The notes under the pieces: generated by a model
Told to the model about the DNA's origin: nothing
The model's input: the letters and a program-made list of their open reading frames with translations, nothing else
Database searches by the model: none
Translations under genes and position numbers: made by a program
DNA from: Chloroflexota bacterium
Lineage (GTDB): Bacteria > Chloroflexota > Dehalococcoidia > DSTF01 > RBG-16-68-14
Reading direction: 5' to 3'
Assembly: GCA_022562155.1 (NCBI GenBank)
Contig: JADFPV010000025.1
Coordinates: 1 to 36,170, forward strand
Length of the DNA stretch: 36,170 bases
Part shown: positions 1-7,494 of the stretch, piece by piece
How positions within the stretch are numbered: the first letter of the stretch is position 1
How the letters are laid out: each line of letters opens with the position of its first letter

Positions 1-488
1 TTCCGACCTATCTGGGCGCGACGCCCCACGGCGTCCAGCAGCTCCTCGTGCGCAGCGGCAACCCTCCGGACGGCAAACACGTCGTCGTTTGCGGCCGCTC
101 GAACCTCGTCGGCAAGCCGCTCGCCGTGCTGCTGGCGCAGAAGCGCCAGGGGGCCAACGCCACCGTTACCGTCTGCCACACCGGCACGCCCGATCTTGGT
201 CAGATGACGCGCCAGGCCGACATCCTCGTCACCGCCATGGGCCGCGCCGGAACGATTACGGCCGATATGGTGCGAGAGGGCGTCGTCGTCATCGACGTCG
301 GCACGAACTCCATCCCGGACGCGACGAAGAAGAGCGGGCAGCGCCTCGTCGGCGACGTCGATTTCGCCGCCGTCAGCGAGAAGGCGGCGGCCATCACGCC
401 GGTACCCGGCGGCGTCGGGCCGATGACGCGCGCCATGCTGCTGGTCAACACCGTTATCGCTGCTGAAGGCGGCCCAGAGACCCAATAA
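1..488 (+). CDS. folD: Bifunctional methylenetetrahydrofolate dehydrogenase/cyclohydrolase, 3' part
   Basis: This is the C-terminal part of FolD, a cytosolic enzyme of one-carbon metabolism that oxidises 5,10-methylene-THF with NAD(P) and hydrolyses the methenyl product to 10-formyl-THF. The reading frame is open from base 3 to the TAA at 486-488, so the gene begins outside the window. Visible family blocks are ATPHGV (the usual CTPxGx block, here with Ala for Cys), the nucleotide-binding signature GRSNLVGKP, the segment VVVIDVGTN, and the near C-terminal PGGVGPMT. The substrate-binding YxxxK region lies upstream and cannot be seen. The start is missing only because of the window edge; nothing suggests the gene is broken. 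Identification is firm from the paired GRSNxVGKP and PGGVGPMT motifs. Confidence 0.95.
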   Translation, partial: PTYLGATPHGVQQLLVRSGNPPDGKHVVVCGRSNLVGKPLAVLLAQKRQGANATVTVCHTGTPDLGQMTRQADILVTAMGRAGTITADMVREGVVVIDVGTNSIPDATKKSGQRLVGDVDFAAVSEKAAAITPVPGGVGPMTRAMLLVNTVIAAEGGPETQ

Positions 489-770
489 GCACTCCTCACG
501 GGAACTCGATTCGTAGGGGCGCTTCGGGAAGCGCCCACATACGTTGTGACCTTACGCCCACCAAGGCCGCCCCGTTCTGTCATTCTGAGCGCAGCGAAGA
601 ATCTAGCCCCAGGAGCCACGAGTTTCGGTTCTTGTCGTCTTTCAAACGGAATGCGAGCGGCATCGTATTGTAGGGGCGGCTTCGCGAAGCACCCAACGTT
701 ATTCCCCACGAAATCCACACCACTCTGGACCGGCCATAGCTTCAGATCTGGCGTAAATAGCTAAGATGAG
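489..770. repeat. Intergenic stretch with three short palindromic REP-like elements
   Basis: No convincing gene is present between folD and the aquaporin promoter. The stretch carries two copies of a related palindrome, GTAGGGGCGCTTCGGGAAGCGCCC at 513-536 in part form (arms GGGCGCTTC and GAAGCGCCC) and a diverged copy at 670-694 centred on TTCGCGAAGC. Between them, at 579-610, is an element beginning GTCATTCTGAGCGCAGCGAA. Such elements recur between genes in some bacterial genomes; whether they recur in this genome cannot be seen from one window. Confidence 0.5.
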
Positions 771-799
771 TTGACCCATTACTGTATCTCTGATAGCAT
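771..799 (+). promoter_or_regulatory. Candidate sigma-70 promoter of the aquaporin gene
   Basis: TTGACC at 771-776 is followed after 17 nt by TAGCAT at 794-799. It precedes an 80-nt leader ending at the aquaporin start. The -35 is five of six to consensus and the -10 four of six. Inference from sequence only. Confidence 0.45.
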
Positions 800-810
800 C
801 GGCCTGAGGC

Positions 811-847
811 GGCGCAGGATGCGCCGAGCGAGCGGCAAGGATGCCGC
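811..847 (+). promoter_or_regulatory. Two leader hairpins with GGA in their loops
   Basis: In the aquaporin leader, GGCGCA-GGA-TGCGCC (811-825) and GCGGCA-AGGA-TGCCGC (832-847) form two consecutive six-pair hairpins, each exposing GGA in the loop. They lie 20-70 nt upstream of a strong Shine-Dalgarno sequence (TAAGGAGG, 867-874). A regulatory role is an inference; the pairing is seen directly. Confidence 0.35.
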
Positions 848-883
848 AAAAGACCTCATGCTTTAGTAAGGAGGCTGACGGTC

Positions 884-1648
884 ATGGCCATTCAAATGGG
901 ATTTGGGCCGGGCGACTTCGATGCGAAGACCTGGCGTTCCGTCGCGGCGGAATTCATCGCTACCGGGCTGTTCGTGTTCCTCGGCACCGGCACGGTCGTC
1001 GCTGTGCAAGCGACCGTGACCGACTTCGGTAGTGCGCTCCTCATCATCGCGCTCGCGCACGGCCTCGCGATCGCTGTGCTCGTCGCGGCGATCGCTCGCA
1101 TCTCCGGCGGGCACATCAACCCGGCGGTTACGTTTGCCGCCGCTATAACGGGCAAGATGAAAGTATCGACGGCCGTGCTCTACGTCGCAGCCCAGCTCGG
1201 CGCAGCGGTCCTCGGCGTCCTGCTGCTCAAGGGCATCATCGCCGGCCCCATGGAGGGTGCATTGGGGGCGCACGGCCTCAACCTCGCCCTCCTCGATGAC
1301 CAAATAGGAGACGGCGCTGGGGCCGGCCTGCTGCTCGAGGGCGTGCTTACGTTTGCGCTCGTCTTCGTCATCTTCGCCACCGCGATCGACCCCAAGGGCC
1401 TGACGCACCTGGCGCCGATGGCCATCGGCCTGATGGTGACGGTCGACCACCTGATCGGCGTACCGATGACGGGCGCATCGATGAACCCGGCGCGGTCGTT
1501 CGGGCCGGCCATCGTGGCGAACGTTTGGACCGACCACTGGGTCTACTGGCTCGGGCCGCTGATTGGAGCCGCGTTAGCCGCGCTCATCTATGAGTTTGTC
1601 TTCCTGCATCGTGAGGAGGAGGACAGCTCCATCGAAGACGCGATCTAG
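884..1648 (+). CDS. Aquaporin / MIP-family channel
   Basis: A 254-residue inner-membrane channel of the major intrinsic protein family, which passes water or small neutral solutes. Both half-membrane NPA signatures are present: SGGHINPAVT (NPA at residues 79-81) and GASMNPARSFGPA (NPA at 201-203), and six hydrophobic segments surround them. By alignment with AqpZ the selectivity-filter residues appear to be His59 (helix 2), His189 (helix 5), Ala198 and Arg204; this is neither the AqpZ set (Phe-His-Thr-Arg) nor the glycerol-facilitator set, and the helix-2 His recalls plant TIP channels. The ATG at 884 follows TAAGGAGG with good spacing, so the start is secure. It appears monocistronic, with a convergent dUTPase gene downstream. 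Substrate is not decidable from sequence, so no symbol is given. Confidence 0.93.
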   Translation: MAIQMGFGPGDFDAKTWRSVAAEFIATGLFVFLGTGTVVAVQATVTDFGSALLIIALAHGLAIAVLVAAIARISGGHINPAVTFAAAITGKMKVSTAVLYVAAQLGAAVLGVLLLKGIIAGPMEGALGAHGLNLALLDDQIGDGAGAGLLLEGVLTFALVFVIFATAIDPKGLTHLAPMAIGLMVTVDHLIGVPMTGASMNPARSFGPAIVANVWTDHWVYWLGPLIGAALAALIYEFVFLHREEEDSSIEDAI

Positions 1649-1746
1649 GGCCGCTGCGCGTTTCGCGGCGCTGTTCGTGGTCGCCGTTGGGTAGTAGACC
1701 CGCGGCCTACGACTCAGGCGGCGCCGTCAAACAGGAGGTCCGACGT

Positions 1747-2181
1747 TCAATGTCCCGTAGAACCGTGTCCGCGCGTGCCGCGTTCGCTCTCGCTCAGTTC
1801 GTCGACGTCAACGACGGCCGCCTCCGCCAGCGGGGCGACGACGAGCTGCGCGATGCGGTCGCCGTGGCTGACGGTGTGCTCCGTCTTGGAGCCGAAGACC
1901 CACATCGTCACCAACAACTCGCCTCGATAGTCGCTGTCGATCGTGCCGAACGCCACGCCAACGCCCTTGAGGGACAACCCTGACCGCGGCCGGATCTGCG
2001 CGTCGTAGCCTGGCGGGAACTCGATCGCGACTCCCGTACCCACGCGCTGCGGGTCGGGGCCAAGCACCACGTCGCCATCCGGCAGGCAGGCGTGGAGGTC
2101 CAGGCCGGACGCGCCTTCGGTCGTGCGCACCGGCAGCCGTGCTTCCGGCCGCAGGCGCTTTACGTGTAGCGTGATGCTCAC
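1747..2181 (-). CDS. dut: dUTP diphosphatase (dUTPase)
   Basis: Trimeric-type dUTPase, which cleaves dUTP to dUMP and pyrophosphate, keeping uracil out of DNA and feeding dTMP synthesis. All five motifs are seen in order: ASGLDLHA, RPRSGLS, GTIDSDYRGELLV with the catalytic Asp, GDRIAQLVV, and the C-terminal RGTRGHGSTGH, a slightly changed form of the usual RGxGGFGSTG lid with His where the stacking Phe normally sits. The open frame extends to an ATG at 2226, but that start lies inside a terminator-like hairpin (2201-2222); the GTG at 2181 gives 144 residues, the usual length, and is preferred although no clear ribosome-binding site precedes it. It is transcribed toward the aquaporin gene. Confidence 0.92.
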   Translation of the reverse strand: MSITLHVKRLRPEARLPVRTTEGASGLDLHACLPDGDVVLGPDPQRVGTGVAIEFPPGYDAQIRPRSGLSLKGVGVAFGTIDSDYRGELLVTMWVFGSKTEHTVSHGDRIAQLVVAPLAEAAVVDVDELSESERGTRGHGSTGH

Positions 2182-2196
2182 GTTGCCGACGATAGC

Positions 2197-2222
2197 AAAA
2201 CCCCCGTGGGCATGCACGGGGG
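2197..2222 (-). terminator. Rho-independent terminator downstream of the ferredoxin gene
   Basis: On the minus strand an eight-pair GC-rich stem (CCCCCGTG / CACGGGGG, 2201-2222) with a six-nt loop is followed by TTTT (complement of 2197-2200). It lies 70 nt after the ferredoxin stop and just before the dut start, so it should separate the two genes. Confidence 0.6.
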
Positions 2223-2275
2223 TCATCGTTCTCGCGGGTCAGGCGTTGGCTTGGTAGCGCGCCGTCCCCTCGCGG

Positions 2276-2293
2276 GTCAGCCTTCAGGCTGAC
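2276..2293 (-). repeat. Short perfect inverted repeat after the ferredoxin stop
   Basis: GTCAGCCT and AGGCTGAC flank two bases, directly downstream of the ferredoxin TAG at 2296. It could fold into a seven-pair hairpin with a four-nt loop and protect the mRNA 3' end. No U-tract follows. Confidence 0.35.
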
Positions 2294-2295
2294 GG

Positions 2296-2778
2296 CTAGC
2301 CGCCTGCCGGCTCACCGACCGCGGCCAGCTCCCAGGCGTCCTTCTTGAGTATCTCCCGCGGCGGGTCGATGTAGATTGCGCTCCAACCGCAGGCGTCCTC
2401 GCAGAGGCGGCAGCCGGTGCACTTCTTCTCGTTGAGCACGGCCACGCCGAAGAAATCGCCGACGGACTTCTCGGTGTCGCCCAACTCAAGCGCATCGAAG
2501 GGACAGATCTGGATGCACAACTCGCAGCCGCTGCCGATGCAGTTGTCATCGATGACGACCGCCTTCGGCCACTCCTTGCGCGCGAACGTCCGCGAGACGT
2601 CGCCTACTTCGTCGAGAATCGATTCGGGCGGGCAGACGACGCCACACGCGCCACAGTCGATACAGAGGTTCGGGTCGATAACGTGCAGGACGTTGCGCTC
2701 GCCGGAGATCGCGTCAGTAGGGCAGCGCTTGGTGCAGGCTGTGCACCCGATGCATGTCTCGATAATAGTGTAGGCCAC
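2296..2778 (-). CDS. Ferredoxin-type iron-sulfur protein with four [4Fe-4S] cysteine sets
   Basis: A 160-residue cytosolic electron-transfer protein. Cysteine sets are C9-C12-C15-C19, C39-C42-C45-C49, C80-C85-C88-C92 and C120-C123-C126-C130; all but the third have the classic CxxCxxCxxxC spacing, and the third has two extra residues (CIGSGCELCIQIC). This is twice the cluster content and length of the simple 2[4Fe-4S] ferredoxin, and resembles polyferredoxin or electron-transfer subunits of larger oxidoreductases, but no partner subunit is adjacent. The GTG start at 2778 has GGAGG (2783-2787) five bases upstream. It is divergently transcribed from the P450 gene, so serving as redox partner is possible but not shown. 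The exact function is not known. Confidence 0.85.
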   Translation of the reverse strand: MAYTIIETCIGCTACTKRCPTDAISGERNVLHVIDPNLCIDCGACGVVCPPESILDEVGDVSRTFARKEWPKAVVIDDNCIGSGCELCIQICPFDALELGDTEKSVGDFFGVAVLNEKKCTGCRLCEDACGWSAIYIDPPREILKKDAWELAAVGEPAGG

Positions 2779-2813
2779 GTTGCCTCCGTAAGCAGTATCG
2801 GCAGTATAGGCTT

Positions 2814-2843
2814 AGTATATGTGTCGCCCCAGAATCGGTGCAA
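2814..2843 (-). promoter_or_regulatory. Candidate promoter of the ferredoxin gene
   Basis: On the minus strand TTGCAC (2838-2843), an 18-nt spacer and TATACT (2814-2819) would start a transcript near 2807, about 30 nt before the GTG. A second TATACT lies at 2803-2808. The 2779-3006 interval separates divergent ferredoxin and P450 genes. Confidence 0.45.
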
Positions 2844-3006
2844 GCTAACTAGCGTAACCGAAGGGCCCCTCGTTGGCGCTAGCGGGATGCGGTCGTCCTC
2901 ATCCGTGTGGCATACTTGGTAGGCCTGCCGCGTTGTGAGGATCGACGCCAACTGGCCCTTGGCAGGAACGTTCGGCGTATTTGCTTTGGCTGAACAGGGG
3001 GGATTC

Positions 3007-4203
3007 GTGACGACCGAGACACAAACAGAGTCTGAGGAGTCATTCGGAGACGGCTTGTTTGGCGGCGACGACGCCGGAGACCCATACGAAAGGTACGAAG
3101 CGTTACGTCGCGACACGCCAGTTACTCGCATGGGCGAGTCCTTCTGGGCGGTTTCGAAGTACGAGGATGTCGTCGCGATCCTGCGCGACTCGGACACGTT
3201 CTCATCGATCGTAGGCGCGAAGGCGATCTCCGGCGAGGAGCCTGCATCTGGGATGATCTTCAACGATCCGCCCATGCACACGCGCCTACGCGGCCTGATC
3301 CAGAAAGCCTTCACACCGCGAGTCGTTGAAGAGCAGCGCCCCGCGGTTCAGGCCTACTGCGACGAGCTGGTCGACAAGATGCTTGCCGAGGAGGAGACTG
3401 ACCTCGTCGCCTCGCTCGCGTACCCGCTGCCGGTGATGGTGATCGCCAACATGCTGGGTGTCGCCGATGGCGACATGGCGACGTTCAAACGCTGGTCGGA
3501 TGTCATCATCCAGAACATCGGGCCATCGCTCCTCATGGGCGATGACAGCGGCGTCGCGTCGACACGAGTCGAATTCGACGCCTACTTTAGCAAGCGTCTG
3601 GACCTGCTGCGCGAGAAGCCGGACGGCAGTCTGCTGAGCGAACTCGTCCACGTCGAAACCGAAGAGGGCCGGCTAACTCAGGAAGAACTGCTCATGTTCT
3701 GCGTTCTGCTGCTCGTCGCTGGTAACGAGACGACCACCGGCCTGATCATCAACGCGATGCGCGCCTTCTCCGAGTTCCCCGCCGTGATGACGGAAGTGCG
3801 CGACGATCTCGATCTGATACCAGCCGCTGTGGAGGAAGCGCTCCGCTACTATGCGCCGTTCCAGGCGACCATCCGCCGTGCCAGCAAGGACCTGGAGCTG
3901 CGCGGCCAGAAGATCGCCAAGGACGACCGCATCCTGGTGCTCCTCGCCTCCGCGAACCGCGACGAGGATGTGTTCGAGGACCCGAAGGAGTTCCGGCTCG
4001 ACCGCGGCAACAACAAGCACGTCGCGTTCGGCTTCGGGATCCACTCCTGCGTCGGCGCACCGCTCGCCCGAATGGAAGGTGGCATCGTCCTGCGCACGCT
4101 GCTGCCCAGGATACGCAGTGTAACGCTCCTGGACACGGACGCCGGCGAGATGCTCCTCCCCGGCGGGCCCAGCTCGCTCCGCGTCCGCTTCGAGCCAGCC
4201 TAA
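3007..4203 (+). CDS. Cytochrome P450
   Basis: A soluble bacterial cytochrome P450 monooxygenase of about 398 residues, the usual length for class I enzymes that take electrons from a ferredoxin. Numbering from GTG 3007, the I-helix oxygen-activation motif AGNETTTG begins at residue 238, the K-helix ExxR pair is Glu277/Arg280, and the haem loop FGFGIHSCVGAPLAR carries the proximal Cys348. The frame stays open to a GTG at 2935, but 3007 is preferred because GGGGGGA lies just upstream and homologues begin near this point. No signal peptide or membrane anchor is visible. The divergent iron-sulfur protein is a candidate electron donor. The substrate cannot be inferred, and the CYP family is not assigned. 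Confidence 0.94.
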   Translation: MTTETQTESEESFGDGLFGGDDAGDPYERYEALRRDTPVTRMGESFWAVSKYEDVVAILRDSDTFSSIVGAKAISGEEPASGMIFNDPPMHTRLRGLIQKAFTPRVVEEQRPAVQAYCDELVDKMLAEEETDLVASLAYPLPVMVIANMLGVADGDMATFKRWSDVIIQNIGPSLLMGDDSGVASTRVEFDAYFSKRLDLLREKPDGSLLSELVHVETEEGRLTQEELLMFCVLLLVAGNETTTGLIINAMRAFSEFPAVMTEVRDDLDLIPAAVEEALRYYAPFQATIRRASKDLELRGQKIAKDDRILVLLASANRDEDVFEDPKEFRLDRGNNKHVAFGFGIHSCVGAPLARMEGGIVLRTLLPRIRSVTLLDTDAGEMLLPGGPSSLRVRFEPA

Positions 4204-4843
4204 GGCCCATTAGCTGTTCGCACCCATGGGTATAGTCGCCTGACGCCAGCGAGCGTTTCACGAAGCTACACCGACCTCCCTGCTCCACCTGAGCTGCTGG
4301 GCGCGATTCGTCACGTGGAATGTGAGTGTAGTCATTGGGCCCGATCTGCATATGATGCTGGCCGCGAGTACGGTATCGCCAGTCAGTAGTTCGCGCATTT
4401 GCGGGGCGTCGGTGGGGGACACCCCTGCATTCCCAGCCACCCTGGTCGGCGATCGGCAGGTTGAACGGAAGGGCGGTGACCCCGGTGAAACAGGGTTATC
4501 TTGGCCTTCTTGGCCGTATCAAGAGCGGCTGCGTGAAGCCGCTCTTTGGCTACGATCTGCAACAAGCCGCATTGCCGTCGGCACAGGGCGCCAGGACGTG
4601 CGCTCCTTCTCGCCTGGTGGCCTGCGCACCTCGGGTTTCCCGACGACGCCGACTGGCCGGGGTTTTCCTCAAGCGGTCTCTCCAAGAGATGCCGGCGGTC
4701 GCTGCTGTGCGTAGTGTCATGCTCGCCATCTCCTGCGGCGGTGGCATCCTCGGGCTCGATCACGCCTACGCCAGCCCTAGAGGACGTAGCCCGGCCCGAC
4801 CTTGGTCAGTCGGATACACTTTGGCGTAGAGGAGCAGCGACTA
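4204..4843. other. Long intergenic region without a convincing gene
   Basis: About 640 bases separate the P450 stop from the phosphotransferase start. Short frames exist on both strands but their translations are low-complexity, arginine- or alanine-rich and lack family features. The only marked structure is a perfect ten-pair hairpin at 4521-4546. This may be a decayed gene, an unrecognised RNA, or a leader; I see no known riboswitch, SRP RNA, RNase P or tmRNA signature. Confidence 0.4.
4521..4546 (+). other. Perfect ten-pair hairpin in the orphan region
   Basis: AAGAGCGGCT and AGCCGCTCTT pair perfectly around the loop GCGTGA. Only three T residues end the 3' arm, so it is a poor intrinsic terminator; a structured RNA element is an alternative. 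Confidence 0.4.
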
Positions 4844-5866
4844 TTGAACGAAGTCAGTCTGCCTGAAGGCGACACTGCGGAACTCTCGAAGTATCTCGTG
4901 TCAAAGCTTGGCGGAGAGGTTGCAGTGGAACCGGCTCCCCGCGTTATGGCGCGAGGGCTGCGTACAGACGTTTACGCCTTCGGACTGACCGGCCGGGGCC
5001 TAAGCGAGGCTTGGTCGGGCCCGCTCGTGCTGCGGCTCATGCCGGCGGACATACCCGCTGCCGCGATCGAGCGTGAGGCAGAGGTGCACCGGTTCCTACG
5101 GTACGCCGGCTACCCCACACCAGAGCTACTCGCCGTGGAGACCTCCCGGGGCGTTCTTGGGAGACCGTTCACGATCATGGAGCGGGCGCCAGGCGTTACC
5201 ATGTCGCGGCGTCTGATGAGCCGCAATCTCTTTCGCACACATACCCTCGCGACCGCCTTCGCGGATGCCCACGTCAAGCTACACCGGCTCCCGGTCGAGA
5301 GGTTTCCGAGTCAGTCCGGTGGTTCATCGGTCGAGCGGCAACTCAGATCGTATCGAGGCTGGCTTGGCTCTGAGCCCGAAGCGGCTGAATGGTTCGAGTG
5401 GCTAGATGCGCGAAAGTCATTTGTCGTTCCGGAGCATGAGTCGGTCTGTCACTACAATTTTCACCCGGGCAACACAATCGTCGATGACATGGGCGCCCTC
5501 CGCGTCGTCGATTGGTCGACAGCAAACATCGGCGACTACCATAGCGACGTGGCCGACGCCATCGTATTCATTCGAACAGAGCCGATTCGCGAGTCGAGCC
5601 GGCTGCGGGCGCTCTCCCGACAGATTGGCCGGCGCCTGTTCGTCAAACAGTATTTGCGGCGCTACAACAGCCAGCTAGCTCTCGATCCTCAGCGGCTCCG
5701 TTACTGGGAGGCCCTGCGGGCCATCGTCTGGATAGGGAACATGCGCGCGCTCCTGCCGATGGCGCTTGCCCGTTACGATTCTGGTAGCGAGACGTTTGAG
5801 CGGCAGGCGGCTGCTCTCGAGCGGTATCGTAGGAAGCGCATGGCCGAATTCGATGCTGCGCTGTGA
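4844..5866 (+). CDS. Aminoglycoside-phosphotransferase-fold protein with altered catalytic residue
   Basis: A 340-residue protein of the APH/choline-kinase fold, whose members use ATP to phosphorylate small hydroxylated molecules. The Brenner region reads CHYNFHPGNTIVD where the family has HGDxHPGN: the catalytic Asp is replaced by Asn205, while the downstream Asn of HPGN and the metal-binding Asp223 (VVDWSTANIGD) are kept. The N-terminal lobe has a plausible invariant region (GPLVLRLMP, then an IEREAEVHRFL helix with the salt-bridge Glu). TTG at 4844 is chosen because AGAGGAG (4828-4834) precedes it with correct spacing; the frame is open to another TTG at 4802. It may be a pseudokinase or a low-activity kinase. 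Its target is unknown, and nearby genes do not suggest one. Confidence 0.75.
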   Translation: MNEVSLPEGDTAELSKYLVSKLGGEVAVEPAPRVMARGLRTDVYAFGLTGRGLSEAWSGPLVLRLMPADIPAAAIEREAEVHRFLRYAGYPTPELLAVETSRGVLGRPFTIMERAPGVTMSRRLMSRNLFRTHTLATAFADAHVKLHRLPVERFPSQSGGSSVERQLRSYRGWLGSEPEAAEWFEWLDARKSFVVPEHESVCHYNFHPGNTIVDDMGALRVVDWSTANIGDYHSDVADAIVFIRTEPIRESSRLRALSRQIGRRLFVKQYLRRYNSQLALDPQRLRYWEALRAIVWIGNMRALLPMALARYDSGSETFERQAAALERYRRKRMAEFDAAL

Positions 5867-5926
5867 TAGGTACGGCCGTTCGTTCGTTTACCTTTGGGAG
5901 CAACGAAAATCATGCCAACCGTAGTC

Positions 5927-5935
5927 TGGTAGAAT
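5927..5935 (+). promoter_or_regulatory. Candidate extended -10 promoter of the phosphoesterase gene
   Basis: TGG-TAGAAT (5927-5935) fits an extended -10 element about 80 nt upstream of the GTG at 6018. No good -35 is seen. Confidence 0.25.
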
Positions 5936-6017
5936 GATTGCGCGCGCATCGCGTCGCTCCCCGCCTGCGATTCGACTCTAAGTGCTACCGAGGTCGTATG
6001 CGAAGAGGAGTCTGGAA

Positions 6018-7382
6018 GTGCATGGGGTAGCTGGCCGGTGGCGTTTCGCTGGCGTCGCGGTTCTGGCTGTCCTGCTCGTAACGACGATCTCGCTCGTTTC
6101 GAACTCCGGCGCGCGCGCTGGCGCGCCGGCGGCGCCTCCACCGAACTTCAAGGTCGCCTTCATCGGCGACCTTGGGATTGGTGCAAACGCGGAGGCCGTC
6201 CTCCAACTGATCTTGGATGAGGGCGCCGACATGGTGCTACACCAGGGCGATCTAGGCTACGGCAACGAGACGGACCCACAGACGGCGATCGATTGGGATG
6301 CCATGGTCACGGGTGTCCTCGGGGCCGACTTCCCGTACTTCGCCTCGATCGGCAACCACGACCTTGGAAACTGGTCGACGTACCAGCAGCTCTTGCTTGA
6401 TAGGCTTGCGCTCGTTTCTGGTGCATCATGCACGGGAAACTACGGCGTCGCGGCAGCGTGCACGTATCAAGGGCTGTTCTTCATCCTGTCAGGTATTGGC
6501 ACTGATCCGCTCGGACCAGACAACGCCGCGCACTTGAGCTATATCGCCAGCGAACTGGCGGCGGACGATTCGCTCTGGCGGATATGCAGCTGGCATAAGA
6601 TTCAGACTGCCATGCAGGTAGGACTCAAACCCAATGAAGTGGGTTGGGGCGCGTACGAGAACTGCCGCCAGGAAGGCGCCATCATCGCGACCGGACACGA
6701 GCACTCCTACTCTCGGACGAGGACGCTCGGGAACATGTCAACACAGGCCGGCTCTCCGCTCTGGCCTGATGGCAACACGCTGCACGTGGGGGGCGGCGAG
6801 ACGTTCGCTTTTGTGTCGGGCCTTGCGGGCAAGAGTATCCGGAACCAAGATCGCTGTCTACCGGCCACGCCACCGTACGGCTGTAACGGCGAGTGGGCGG
6901 CCATCTACACCTCAAACCAAGGAGCGAACTACGGAGCGCTCTTCATCGAGTTTCATGTGGATGGCGATCCACGGAAGGCATCGGGCTATTTCAAGGACAT
7001 CGACGACAACATCATCGACTCGTTCACGGTGTACGCGGATGCGCCGTCCAAGCTGCCCGATCCGGGTGATACCGACGGCGATGGTTGCTCAGATCAGCGT
7101 GAGAACACGACAGACGAAACTATCGGCGGCAGACGCGACTTCGAGAACCCGTGGGACTTCTACGACACGAATGGCGACGGCATCATCGACCTGTCGAACG
7201 ACATCTTCTTCGTGATTCAGCACTACGCGCCCACGGGTACCGAACCGGAGTACGACGTCGCGTTTGACCGCGGGCCGTCCACAGGCCCGAACGCCTGGAA
7301 CATGACAGCGCCCGATGGCGTCATCGACCTCACGAATGACATCCTGGGTGTAATCGTGCAGTACTTGCACGACTGCAGTTAG
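6018..7382 (+). CDS. Secreted calcineurin-like metallophosphoesterase with dockerin-like tail
   Basis: A 454-residue exported phosphatase related to purple acid phosphatase-type metallophosphoesterases. A signal peptide is evident: basic start, then a hydrophobic run (VAVLAVLLVTTISLV) and AGAPA as possible cleavage region. The five metal-binding blocks follow in order: GDLG, HQGDLGYGN, GNHD, SWHK and GHEHSYSRT. After a linker, the last 100 residues contain two Ca-binding dockerin-like repeats, DTNGDGIIDLSNDIFFVI and APDGVIDLTNDILGVI. GTG 6018 is preferred over GTG 5982 because AGAGGAG (about 6004-6010) precedes it. Phosphate scavenging outside the cell is the likely role. The tail may mediate anchoring or protein contacts; no cohesin gene is in the window. 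Confidence 0.88.
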   Translation: MHGVAGRWRFAGVAVLAVLLVTTISLVSNSGARAGAPAAPPPNFKVAFIGDLGIGANAEAVLQLILDEGADMVLHQGDLGYGNETDPQTAIDWDAMVTGVLGADFPYFASIGNHDLGNWSTYQQLLLDRLALVSGASCTGNYGVAAACTYQGLFFILSGIGTDPLGPDNAAHLSYIASELAADDSLWRICSWHKIQTAMQVGLKPNEVGWGAYENCRQEGAIIATGHEHSYSRTRTLGNMSTQAGSPLWPDGNTLHVGGGETFAFVSGLAGKSIRNQDRCLPATPPYGCNGEWAAIYTSNQGANYGALFIEFHVDGDPRKASGYFKDIDDNIIDSFTVYADAPSKLPDPGDTDGDGCSDQRENTTDETIGGRRDFENPWDFYDTNGDGIIDLSNDIFFVIQHYAPTGTEPEYDVAFDRGPSTGPNAWNMTAPDGVIDLTNDILGVIVQYLHDCS

Positions 7383-7494
7383 GCGACACTGACCGCTCAT
7401 CGTGTGAGTCCAAGCGACGCGTACGGGGAAAGGCCAACGCATACTGCGCATACCGCGGAATAGCCTGGTTCGAGGCGCTCGTAGGCGCCGGTGC

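Noticed and set aside
863-1537. Minus-strand frame of 224 codons over the aquaporin gene
   Set aside because: Strongly charged, low-complexity translation antisense to a clear aquaporin.
1687-1983. Plus-strand frame of 98 codons over the dut 3' half
   Set aside because: Antisense to dUTPase motifs; no family features.
4383-4763. 126-codon minus-strand frame in the orphan region
   Set aside because: Composition is not protein-like, there is no ribosome-binding site, and overlapping plus frames are equally long.
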